Positions 1 to 6,550 of a DNA stretch of 7,589 nucleotides are shown here, one piece after another. The DNA lies in assembly GCA_027623875.1 (NCBI GenBank), contig JAQBUS010000037.1:1-7589 (forward strand). Direction: 5' to 3'. The stretch comes from Pseudomonadota bacterium. GTDB lineage: Bacteria > Pseudomonadota > Alphaproteobacteria > Rhodobacterales > Rhodobacteraceae. Position 1 is the stretch's first letter, and each line of letters opens with the position of its first letter. Position numbers and translations under genes: made by a program. The notes beneath the pieces are model-generated. The model searched no databases. It was not told the origin of the DNA and saw only the letters and a list, made by a program, of their open reading frames with translations.

Positions 1-162
1 TCTCCAGACGTAGAACATTTTTGTATTAATCTTAAAGACTGGATTAAATCAGGAGACATAATCATGGTTAAGGGGTCTCTTTCCACAGGAATGGTGTTGA
101 TCGTTGACGAGATAAAGAAATTAGGACACTCTATAGAGCACCTAGGTGAAGAGGAGTTGTAG
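1..162 (+). CDS. murF: UDP-MurNAc-tripeptide--D-Ala-D-Ala ligase MurF, C-terminal fragment
   Basis: This is the last 53 codons of a gene whose start lies before the window. The reading frame is open from base 1 and stops at TAG 160-162. The translation contains GDIIMVKGSLSTGM (fragment residues 18-31), which matches the C-terminal Mur ligase signature of MurF (GD-hydrophobic-VKGS...M), followed by the amphipathic tail VDEIKKLG. MurF is a cytoplasmic ATP-dependent ligase that adds D-Ala-D-Ala to the UDP-MurNAc-tripeptide. Its position directly upstream of mraY is the standard dcw order, which supports the call. The catalytic P-loop and central domain lie outside the window, so integrity of the whole gene cannot be judged. 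MurE, which has a related C-terminal domain, is less likely because murF is the usual neighbour of mraY. Confidence 0.88.
   Translation, partial: SPDVEHFCINLKDWIKSGDIIMVKGSLSTGMVLIVDEIKKLGHSIEHLGEEEL
151..156 (+). promoter_or_regulatory. Ribosome binding site of mraY
   Basis: GAGGAG lies inside the last codons of murF, 6 nt before the TTG at 163. This purine-rich Shine-Dalgarno match supports TTG as the true mraY start, since no ATG or GTG occurs at that point. It also places ribosome loading for mraY on a stretch still being translated as murF. Confidence 0.6.
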
Positions 163-1248
163 TTGTTTTACTGGTTTACTGTCTTTTCTGACGGGGGTGA
201 TTTTTTTAACCTTTTTAGGTATATAACTTTCAGGGCTGGGGGCGCTTTTTTTACAGCGCTTATTTTTGGTTTTACTTTTGGACGACCTCTCATTAATTTT
301 TTAAAAAGTTGGCAAGTTGGAGGTCAACCGATAAGGCCTGACGGGCCGGGAAGTCATCTTTTAAGCAAGCGGGGAACCCCCACAATGGGTGGTATTTTAA
401 TCTTAGGCTCATTATTAGTTTCTACATTGCTATGGGCAAGACTGGATAATGGTTTTGTATGGGTGGTCCTCTTTGTTACCCTAGGGTTTGGGTTGATCGG
501 CTTCATTGATGATTATTCTAAAGTTACAAAGCACTCAAATAAAGGAGTTTCGGGAAAGAAAAGACTTATGGGAGGTCTTTTTGTAGCTTTAGTAGCAGCT
601 TATTTCTCATCTGTTTTACACCCAGAAAACTTGACTAACCAACTTGCTTTGCCGGTTTTTAAAGATACGCTTATTAACCTTGGCTTTCTTTTTACCCCGT
701 TCGCAGCTTTTATAATTATTGGTTCGGCAAACGCAGTTAATCTCACGGATGGCTTGGACGGGCTGGCGATCATGCCCGTAATGATTGCCGCAGCGGCTTT
801 TGGGGTAATTTCTTATGCTGTCGGTCGAATAGACTTCACCGAATACCTTGATGTACATTATGTGGCAGGCACCGGAGAACTTCTGGTTTTCTCGGCGGGT
901 TTAATAGGTGGTGGGCTTGGTTTTTTATGGTACAACGCGCCTCCAGCTGCAGTCTTTATGGGCGATACGGGTTCCCTGTCTTTGGGGGGGGCTCTAGGTG
1001 CAATAGCTGTTTTGACAAAACATGAGTTAGTATTAGGTATCATAGGAGGTCTTTTTGTTGTAGAGACGCTGAGCGTTATAATTCAAGTGACTTATTTTAA
1101 ATTAACGGGAAGGCGTGTTTTCTTGATGGCGCCTATCCACCACCATTTTGAAAAAAAAGGATGGGCGGAACCACAGATTGTCATTCGGTTTTGGATCATA
1201 GCATTGATTCTAGCTATGATTGGCCTAGCTACCCTTAAAATCAGATGA
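163..1248 (+). CDS. mraY: Phospho-N-acetylmuramoyl-pentapeptide-transferase MraY
   Basis: MraY is an integral inner-membrane enzyme. It transfers phospho-MurNAc-pentapeptide from UDP to undecaprenyl phosphate, giving lipid I and UMP. The 361-residue product matches the usual length of about 360 and is strongly hydrophobic with about ten membrane segments. Family motifs appear in order: SKRGTPTMGG (68-77); the catalytic and Mg-binding aspartates in GFIDDYSK (D116, D117); NAVNLTDGLDGLA (190-202); FMGDTGSLSLGG with D268 (265-276); and the signature APIHHHFEKKGW (323-334). The start is TTG, directly abutting the murF stop, with GAGGAG 6 nt upstream. The resulting N-terminus (WFTVFSDGG...FRYITFRAG) aligns well with known MraY starts. 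The stop overlaps the murD start by 4 nt. A run of eight G (984-991) and a run of eight A (1151-1158) fall in conserved coding positions without breaking the frame. Confidence 0.98.
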   Translation: MFYWFTVFSDGGDFFNLFRYITFRAGGAFFTALIFGFTFGRPLINFLKSWQVGGQPIRPDGPGSHLLSKRGTPTMGGILILGSLLVSTLLWARLDNGFVWVVLFVTLGFGLIGFIDDYSKVTKHSNKGVSGKKRLMGGLFVALVAAYFSSVLHPENLTNQLALPVFKDTLINLGFLFTPFAAFIIIGSANAVNLTDGLDGLAIMPVMIAAAAFGVISYAVGRIDFTEYLDVHYVAGTGELLVFSAGLIGGGLGFLWYNAPPAAVFMGDTGSLSLGGALGAIAVLTKHELVLGIIGGLFVVETLSVIIQVTYFKLTGRRVFLMAPIHHHFEKKGWAEPQIVIRFWIIALILAMIGLATLKIR

Positions 1249-2681
1249 TATCTGTAGCTGAATATAAAAATAAAACCGTTGTTGTTCTAGGCCTTGCTAG
1301 AACTGGTATCTCTTCTGCCAGAGCTCTTAGCCAGGGTGGGGCGAGAGTACTGGTTTGGGATGATAATTTTGAAGTATTGAATTCGGCTAAGACACACGGT
1401 TTTGAGACCTTCGATATAAATGAAAAATATCGCTGGTCTAATGTTTCTTTGCTAGTGGTTTCACCCGGTATCCCCCATTTGTATCCATTTACTCATACTT
1501 TGGTAAAGGAAGCTTTGTCCCATGAAGTAATAATTAATAACGATATCGGATTATTTTTTTCATATTTTATGTCGGGTATGGAAGATTTTGAGAGATCTCC
1601 AGAGATAATAGCGATAACTGGTTCGAATGGAAAGTCTACAACAGCATCATTAATTCACCATATAATTTCAAAATCCGGCCGTAAATCTCAGTTAGCTGGT
1701 AATATTGGTAAAGGTGTTTTTGATATTGAACCCTTGACGGATGGTGAAGTGCTTGTTTTGGAGCTGAGTTCTTATCAACTTGATCTTGCCCGACAGTTAA
1801 GTCCCGATATAGCAATTTTTACAAATTTTTCGGCAGACCATATTGATCGGCATGGGGGTATCGGGGGTTATTTTCTTTCTAAGCGTAGGTTGTTTATGGA
1901 AGGAAACCCGGAGAAGTCTATAATTAACATTAATTCCACAGAGGGTCTTATGTTGGCCAATCAAATTTCGGGGAGTTGGTCAGGCGAGAGGTTAATAAGG
2001 GTAGGATCTGGCCCTCAAAAGAATTCACAAAACTGGTCAATATTCCATCATAAGGGACATCTTGTTGAATGGAATAAAAGTCGACAAATATATTCAATTG
2101 ACCTTCGGAGTTTAGCAAATCTCCCAGGAGATCACAATTATGAAAACATATGTAGCGCGTATGCCGCTTGTCGAATTTTAGGACTACCACCGCGTGATAT
2201 CGGAGCTGGGCTGCAAAGTTTTAAAGGCTTAATTCACCGAACCCAAATTGTAGATAACATTGATGGAGTTTTATATGTGAATGATAGTAAAGCTACAAAT
2301 GCTGATAGCGCCTCAAAGGCTCTACAAGCTTTTAAAAACATTTTGTGGATTTGCGGAGGTGAACAGAAAATAGGTGGGTTAGAAATTTTGCTATCTACTC
2401 TAGGAGCTGTAAAGAAGGCTTATATTATAGGTAACGAGGCTGCTTTATTTGCTCTTAATTTTAAAAACTTGCCATGTGTTATATGTCAAACAATGGAGAA
2501 AGCATTCCAGTTGGCATCAACGGAGGCGGACAGGGGGGATGTGGTGCTTTTATCTCCTGCTGCTGCGAGCTTTGACCAGTATGATAATTTTGAGAAACGG
2601 GGAGAACATTTCATCAACTTAGTTGAGGAATTATCTAAAAAATCAGCATCATCATCTGGCAATAACCCTTCGGATGATTGA
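1245..2681 (+). CDS. murD: UDP-N-acetylmuramoyl-L-alanine--D-glutamate ligase MurD
   Basis: MurD is a cytoplasmic ATP-dependent ligase that adds D-glutamate to UDP-MurNAc-L-Ala. The 478-residue product shows the three Mur-ligase domains. The N-terminal UDP-binding Rossmann fold has VVVLGLARTGIS (12-23). The ATPase domain has the P-loop AITGSNGKSTT (123-133), LELSSYQLD (172-180), TNFSADHIDRHG (193-204) and SKRRLF, whose K213 should be the carbamylated lysine. The C-terminal domain begins near GDHNYEN (295-301) and carries HRTQ (331-334), NDSKATN (346-352) and the MurD-specific LSPAAASFDQYDNFEKRG (436-453), which separates it from MurC, E and F. It is longer than the 438-residue E. coli enzyme; part of the excess is a Ser/Asn-rich tail (about 465-478). 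The ATG overlaps the mraY stop (ATGA) with no clear Shine-Dalgarno site, which suggests translational coupling. The usual HRxE motif reads HRTQ here. Confidence 0.97.
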   Translation: MISVAEYKNKTVVVLGLARTGISSARALSQGGARVLVWDDNFEVLNSAKTHGFETFDINEKYRWSNVSLLVVSPGIPHLYPFTHTLVKEALSHEVIINNDIGLFFSYFMSGMEDFERSPEIIAITGSNGKSTTASLIHHIISKSGRKSQLAGNIGKGVFDIEPLTDGEVLVLELSSYQLDLARQLSPDIAIFTNFSADHIDRHGGIGGYFLSKRRLFMEGNPEKSIININSTEGLMLANQISGSWSGERLIRVGSGPQKNSQNWSIFHHKGHLVEWNKSRQIYSIDLRSLANLPGDHNYENICSAYAACRILGLPPRDIGAGLQSFKGLIHRTQIVDNIDGVLYVNDSKATNADSASKALQAFKNILWICGGEQKIGGLEILLSTLGAVKKAYIIGNEAALFALNFKNLPCVICQTMEKAFQLASTEADRGDVVLLSPAAASFDQYDNFEKRGEHFINLVEELSKKSASSSGNNPSDD

Positions 2682-2732
2682 AAAGTATTTTTTTTATCTA
2701 GCACTGGATTGATTTAAATTCTTTCTCTATTG

Positions 2733-2744
2733 TTGCGGTATAAG
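2733..2744 (+). promoter_or_regulatory. Possible -10-type element upstream of ftsW
   Basis: In the 106-nt gap between murD and ftsW, TTGC (2733-2736) is followed two bases later by TATAAG (2739-2744), a 5 of 6 match to a -10 hexamer. No good -35 lies 16-18 bp upstream; TTGATT at 2709-2714 is 24 bp away, which is too far. The same TTGC-N2-TAwA arrangement recurs in the other two gaps of this operon. This may be an internal promoter for ftsW, but it rests on pattern alone in AT-rich DNA. Confidence 0.22.
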
Positions 2745-2745
2745 A

Positions 2746-2759
2746 TCCGAAAAATCGGA
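2746..2759 (+). repeat. Short inverted repeat (TCCGA-AAAA-TCGGA) upstream of ftsW
   Basis: A perfect 5-bp inverted repeat, TCCGA (2746-2750) and TCGGA (2755-2759), surrounds a 4-nt AAAA loop. It starts 2 bp after the candidate -10 hexamer and ends 28 nt before the ftsW ATG. It could be a small RNA hairpin in the leader or an operator half-site pair. No U-tract follows immediately (T5 begins 11 nt later), so it does not look like an intrinsic terminator. The repeat is clear in the sequence; a function is inference. Confidence 0.4.
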
Positions 2760-2775
2760 CTACAGAGGCATTTTT

Positions 2776-2780
2776 GGTGG
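2776..2780 (+). promoter_or_regulatory. Ribosome binding site of ftsW
   Basis: GGTGG lies 7 nt before the ATG at 2788. It is a moderate Shine-Dalgarno match and favours this ATG over the in-frame ATG at 2797, which is preceded only by the weak ACTGAG. Confidence 0.4.
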
Positions 2781-2787
2781 TATTCTC

Positions 2788-3960
2788 ATGACTGAGATGG
2801 TTTATGGAACAGGGACTAGTCGGCAAATTGAGCCGATTTTATCCAAGTGGCTACATACAGTAGATCGTTGGGGTGTATTCTGCGTGTGTGCGTTATTTTT
2901 GATAGGCCTTTTGTTGGGCTTGGCAGCATCGCCACCTCTAGCAGCTAAAAACGGTCATGAGCCGTTTCATTATGTTTCAAAGCAGGTCCTTTTTGGGTCG
3001 ATCGCAATTTTTACAATGTTGATAATGTCTGCTTTATCAAAAGACTCGGTAAGACGCATTTCGGTTGTATTATTTTTTGCTTTTTTTGTTCTGTTGGCTG
3101 GATTGCCATTATGGGGGACTGATTTTGGAAAGGGGGCAACCAGATGGTATTCGTTTGGATTTGGATCATTTCAACCGTCTGAATTTTTAAAACCTTTTTT
3201 TATAGTAGTGGTGGCCTGGTTGGTCTCTTCGAGTCAGAAAATAAATGGTCCACCAGGAAAAGCTATTGCACTTCTATTTACTGTTCTAGTGGTTGCATTT
3301 TTGGTTTTGCAACCTGATTTTGGTCAAGCCGTATTGGTTTTATTCGGTTGGGGTGTGATTTATTTTGTAGCGGGTGCGCCCTTTATATTATTATTGTCTA
3401 CTGCGGGGTTAGTCGTTATTGCCGGAGTTTTCTTATATACTACCTCGGAACATTTTGCGCGTAGAATCGATAATTTTTTGATTAGTGAGGTGGATCCAAC
3501 TACTCAAATTGGATATGCTAGTAATGCTATACGGGAGGGTGGTTTTTTCGGTGTTGGAGTTGGTGAGGGTACAGTAAAATGGCAATTGCCAGACGCGCAC
3601 ACAGATTTTATCATCGCTGTCGCAGCTGAAGAGTACGGTTTGTTTCTCGTTCTTCTGATTATTGCTCTGTATGTGACTTTTACTATAAGATCTCTTCATC
3701 GTTTATCCAAGAAGAAAGATCCCTTTGTTAGACTCGCCGGCGTCGGGCTTACTTCGATTATAGCTATGCAAGCCATGATAAATTTAGGAGTTGCTGTTCG
3801 TTTACTTCCCGCAAAGGGGATGACGTTACCTTTTGTATCAAACGGTGGCTCGTCATTGATTGCTAGCGGGATCGCAGTGGGAATGTTGTTAGTTTTCACT
3901 AAAGCGCGTCCTCAAGGAGAAATTAGAGATCTATTGGTAACGAAACGAACGCTTAAGTGA
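2788..3960 (+). CDS. ftsW: Septal peptidoglycan glycosyltransferase FtsW
   Basis: FtsW is a SEDS-family integral membrane protein that polymerises lipid II at the division septum in complex with the transpeptidase FtsI. The 390-residue product has a cytoplasmic N-terminus of about 27 residues and about ten hydrophobic segments (for example 28-47, 66-82, 90-107, 160-175, 181-217, 274-300, 315-336, 346-370). SEDS motifs are present: KGATRWYSFG (115-124), QPSEFLKP (129-136), LQPDFGQA (174-181), and PDAHTDFI (268-275), whose D273 corresponds to the essential catalytic aspartate. RLLPAKGMTLPFVSNGGSS (338-356) is also present. The usual form of that last motif is LPTKG...SYGGSS, so A342 and N352 are departures. 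The dcw position between murD and murG points to FtsW rather than RodA. The start is ATG with GGTGG 7 nt upstream. The stop overlaps murG by 4 nt. Confidence 0.96.
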   Translation: MTEMVYGTGTSRQIEPILSKWLHTVDRWGVFCVCALFLIGLLLGLAASPPLAAKNGHEPFHYVSKQVLFGSIAIFTMLIMSALSKDSVRRISVVLFFAFFVLLAGLPLWGTDFGKGATRWYSFGFGSFQPSEFLKPFFIVVVAWLVSSSQKINGPPGKAIALLFTVLVVAFLVLQPDFGQAVLVLFGWGVIYFVAGAPFILLLSTAGLVVIAGVFLYTTSEHFARRIDNFLISEVDPTTQIGYASNAIREGGFFGVGVGEGTVKWQLPDAHTDFIIAVAAEEYGLFLVLLIIALYVTFTIRSLHRLSKKKDPFVRLAGVGLTSIIAMQAMINLGVAVRLLPAKGMTLPFVSNGGSSLIASGIAVGMLLVFTKARPQGEIRDLLVTKRTLK

Positions 3961-5054
3961 GTAAAAATTTTTTATTGATAGCTGCTGGAGGAACCGGTGG
4001 GCATATGTTCCCAGCACAAGCATTGTCAGACTTAATGCTATCTCGTGGTTGGAGAGTTAAGCTTTCCACAGATTTGCGTGGAATGTCTTTTGCTGGTGAA
4101 TTCTCTCCGCTCGTTTCCATGGAGGTTACGAACTCGGGTGCGTTTAGTGGTGTAGGGCTTTCGCGGAAACTATTCGTCCCATTTAAAATAATTTCCGGAA
4201 TAATATCAATCTTAAAATCTTTTAAAAAAGATCGGCCAGATATTGTAATTGGCTTTGGGGGTTATCCGACAATACCCCCACTTTTGGTTGCCAAATTTCT
4301 TAAAATTCCGATTATATTACATGAACAAAATGGTGTTTTAGGTTTGGTCAATAAGATGTTTTCAAAATATGCAAATGCTGTTGCTTCCGGCACTCTATCA
4401 ACAAAGTTACCTGATGGGGTTAAAGAGAACTTTACAGGGAACCCTGTTCGTCCTGCAATTATTCAACGAGCCGGATCTCCTTACATACCACCGGGAGATT
4501 ATCCGATGAGTATTCTGGTTATTGGAGGAAGCCAGGGTGCTAAAATTTTATCAGAAATTGTCCCTCAATCCCTTGGAGCGTTACCCAAAAGCATATTAAA
4601 GCAAATAAGGGTGATACACCAAGCGCGAGATCAGGATAAAATTGCTGTTTTAGCCGCGTATGAGTCTTTAAATATTCCAGCGGTGGTCAAGCCTTTTTTT
4701 ACCGATATTGGGAATAAAATCGCTGAAGCACAGTTAATTAATTCTCGTGCGGGAGCTTCATCCGTTGCTGATATTTCTATTGTTGGGCGCCCGTCCATTC
4801 TGGTTCCATTTGCTGCCGCGACCAACGATCATCAAACTGTTAACGCAGCTTCTTCGGCTGAATTGGGTGCCTCCGTAGTGATTTCTGAGGCGGAGTTAAC
4901 GATTCCAGGCTTAAGTAAAGTTGTTGAATCTATTCTGTCGGACAGTTTTTTGGCAAACAAAATGGCAAAAGCCGCTCTTAAGGTTGGCAATCCAGACTCA
5001 AGCTACAAGTTAATGGAGCTTGTAGAAGAGGTTTCTGGGGGAGTCCAAATTTGA
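3957..5054 (+). CDS. murG: UDP-GlcNAc:lipid I N-acetylglucosaminyltransferase MurG
   Basis: MurG is a GT-B glycosyltransferase, peripheral on the inner face of the cytoplasmic membrane, that transfers GlcNAc from UDP-GlcNAc to lipid I to make lipid II. The 365-residue product has the expected length. In the acceptor domain it shows the glycine-rich loop AAGGTGGHMFPA (9-20), GFGGYPTIPPL (99-109), HEQNGVLGLVNK (122-133) and GNPVRP (161-166). In the donor domain it shows VIGGSQGAK (188-196), SRAGASSVADI (263-273) and GRPSILVPFAAATNDHQTVNA (two adjoining motifs, 277-286 and 287-297). Most MurG proteins have Glu, which contacts the UDP ribose in E. coli (E269), where this one has D272. The start is GTG at 3957 in a GTGA overlap with the ftsW stop. 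No Shine-Dalgarno site is visible before it, so expression probably relies on translational coupling to ftsW. Confidence 0.97.
   Translation: MSKNFLLIAAGGTGGHMFPAQALSDLMLSRGWRVKLSTDLRGMSFAGEFSPLVSMEVTNSGAFSGVGLSRKLFVPFKIISGIISILKSFKKDRPDIVIGFGGYPTIPPLLVAKFLKIPIILHEQNGVLGLVNKMFSKYANAVASGTLSTKLPDGVKENFTGNPVRPAIIQRAGSPYIPPGDYPMSILVIGGSQGAKILSEIVPQSLGALPKSILKQIRVIHQARDQDKIAVLAAYESLNIPAVVKPFFTDIGNKIAEAQLINSRAGASSVADISIVGRPSILVPFAAATNDHQTVNAASSAELGASVVISEAELTIPGLSKVVESILSDSFLANKMAKAALKVGNPDSSYKLMELVEEVSGGVQI
5037..5043 (+). promoter_or_regulatory. Ribosome binding site of murC
   Basis: GGGGGAG at the 3' end of murG sits 7 nt before the TTG at 5051. Together with the TTGA overlap, this purine run supports TTG as the murC start; the next Met in the frame is residue 25, inside the nucleotide-binding loop and too late. 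Confidence 0.55.
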
Positions 5055-6451
5055 CAAAAGAAACCACAAAACTTCCACTTAGTTTGGGTCCGATCCATTT
5101 TATTGGAATAGGAGGTATCGGTATGTCTGGAATAGCGGAGGTTTTATCAAGCCTCGGTTATAGGGTTCAAGGCTCAGATATAAAATTAAGTAAAGTAACT
5201 GATAGACTTGGTGTCTTGGGAATAAAAATTTTTGAAGGCCATAATAACAGAAATTTAGGCGGGGTCGGGGTGGTGGTCATTTCTAGTGCAATAAAGCCTG
5301 GGAATGCTGAGCTTGATGAAGCTCGTTCGAAAGGTCTACCTGTTGTTCGGCGAGCAGAGATGCTAGCAGAGCTAATGCGGTTAAAGTCTAATGTCGCAAT
5401 CGCAGGCACTCATGGAAAAACAACCACCACTACTATGGTTGCTGCTGTCCTTGATGTTGGAGGATTTGATCCAACAGTAATAAATGGTGGTATAATTCAC
5501 GCCTATGGCTCTAACGCTAGAATTGGTCTGGGTGATTGGATGGTGGTAGAAGCAGATGAGTCTGACGGTACTTTTACAAGATTACCTGCTACGATAAGTA
5601 TTATCACTAATATAGATTTTGAACACTTAGATCATTGGGGAAATATTAAGAATTTGCGAAAGGGATTTCTCGATTTCATTAGTAATATTCCCTTTTATGG
5701 AGTTGCAATTTGTTGCGTTGATAATTCTGAAGTGCGGAAGTTGATAAAAAAAGTCTCTGATAGGCGGGTTGTCACTTATGGGTTTAACAGTGAGGCAGAC
5801 GTTAGAGCTATTAATGTTTCATTTAAAAATGGAAAATCATATTTTGATATTTTGTTTCGAGATGAAATTGGCTTAGTTCAGGGGTTTTGTCTTCCTATGC
5901 CGGGTGCTTACAATATTTCGAACTCTCTCTCAGCTGTTGCTGTTGCGAGGGAATTGGGGATGCCAGTGAAGGAAATTTCCAAGGCGTTGAATGGTTTCAA
6001 AGGAGTAAGTAGGCGCTTTACATATGTGGGGGAGGTTGGTGGTGTAACTATAATTGATGATTATGGCCATCACCCATCAGAAATTTCGGTTGTTTTAGAA
6101 GCCGCTAGACAAATTACGTCTGGAAAAATAATCGCGATTCATCAACCCCATCGGTTTACTAGATTAAGAGACTTATTTGAAGACTTCTGCTTTTGTTTTC
6201 GCGATGCAGATTGTGTTGCTATTATGGACGTATATGCAGCGGGAGAAGATGAAATTGAAGGAGCTTCTAGCGATCGATTAGTTTCTCGTCTTTTAGACGA
6301 AGGTTATGAAGATGTTCAATTGATAAGTGGAACTACGGGAATGGTGGAATTCATAAAAAAATATGCTATTCCTGGAGACGTGGTTGTTTGTCTTGGTGCT
6401 GGGTCCATTAGCAATTGGGCCAATGCCCTGCCATCTTTATTGTCTAAGTAG
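5051..6451 (+). CDS. murC: UDP-N-acetylmuramate--L-alanine ligase MurC
   Basis: MurC is a cytoplasmic ATP-dependent ligase that adds L-alanine to UDP-MurNAc, the first step of stem-peptide assembly. The 466-residue length is normal. The N-terminal UDP-binding domain starts FIGIGGIGMSGIAEVL (17-32) with GSDIK (41-45). The ATPase domain has the P-loop GTHGKTTTT (119-127), VEADESDGTF (166-175) and TNIDFEHLDHWG (186-197). The C-terminal domain has GAYNISNSLSA (285-295), RRFTYVGE (321-328), DDYGHHPSEI (336-345), HQPHRFTR (364-371), DVYAAGE (393-399) and GAGSISNWA (449-457). DDYGHHP and HQPHR distinguish MurC from MurD, E and F; Mpl is unlikely given the operon context. The TTG start overlaps the murG stop by 4 nt and has a good Shine-Dalgarno site. 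A gap of 99 nt separates its TAG stop from murB. Confidence 0.97.
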   Translation: MTKETTKLPLSLGPIHFIGIGGIGMSGIAEVLSSLGYRVQGSDIKLSKVTDRLGVLGIKIFEGHNNRNLGGVGVVVISSAIKPGNAELDEARSKGLPVVRRAEMLAELMRLKSNVAIAGTHGKTTTTTMVAAVLDVGGFDPTVINGGIIHAYGSNARIGLGDWMVVEADESDGTFTRLPATISIITNIDFEHLDHWGNIKNLRKGFLDFISNIPFYGVAICCVDNSEVRKLIKKVSDRRVVTYGFNSEADVRAINVSFKNGKSYFDILFRDEIGLVQGFCLPMPGAYNISNSLSAVAVARELGMPVKEISKALNGFKGVSRRFTYVGEVGGVTIIDDYGHHPSEISVVLEAARQITSGKIIAIHQPHRFTRLRDLFEDFCFCFRDADCVAIMDVYAAGEDEIEGASSDRLVSRLLDEGYEDVQLISGTTGMVEFIKKYAIPGDVVVCLGAGSISNWANALPSLLSK

Positions 6452-6486
6452 ATAAGCAAAAAGGGATAAGTTGAAAATATGATTAG

Positions 6487-6515
6487 TTCAGAATTACAAA
6501 CCTTTGCTTTATAGT
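6487..6515 (+). promoter_or_regulatory. Candidate internal promoter upstream of murB
   Basis: In the 99-nt murC-murB gap, TTCAGA (6487-6492, 4 of 6 with TTGACA) is separated by 17 bp from TATAGT (6510-6515, 5 of 6 with TATAAT). This would place a transcript start near 6522, about 30 nt before the murB ATG. It is the best -35/-10 pair in any of the three gaps. It also contains the TTGC-N2-TATA arrangement (TTGC 6504-6507). AT-rich DNA gives such matches by chance, so this is tentative. Confidence 0.3.
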
Positions 6516-6550
6516 ATTAGATGGTCTTTCTTTTTTAAGTATTTAGGCCA

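Noticed and set aside
2639..2681. The Ser/Asn-rich MurD tail as a frameshift product or a fusion remnant
   Set aside because: The conserved MurD end (LSPAAASFDQYDNFEKRG and the following helix) is complete before it, and short low-complexity tails are common and unconserved in this family.
2651..2695. Possible terminator after murD: ATCATC (2651-2656) pairing with GATGAT (2673-2678), then T8 at 2688-2695
   Set aside because: The stem is only 6 bp and AT-rich, the loop is 16 nt, the stem lies within the murD coding end, and 9 nt separate it from the T-run. It is too weak for an intrinsic terminator, and termination before ftsW would be unexpected in this operon.
2709..2714. TTGATT as a -35 for the ftsW gap
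   Set aside because: It is 24 bp from TATAAG, well outside the usual 16-19 bp spacing.
616..5409. Minus-strand open frames of 60-90 codons inside mraY, murD, ftsW, murG and murC
   Set aside because: Each lies opposite a strongly conserved gene, lacks recognisable motifs and is explained as a shadow of the coding frame. The same applies to the minus-strand frames over murB.
6479..6514. An 11-codon open frame (MISSELQTFAL) in the murC-murB gap, a possible leader peptide
   Set aside because: The only upstream purine match (AAGGGA, 6461-6466) is 12 nt away, there is no run of regulatory codons and no attenuator hairpin, and the candidate murB promoter overlaps it. An ORF this short is expected by chance.
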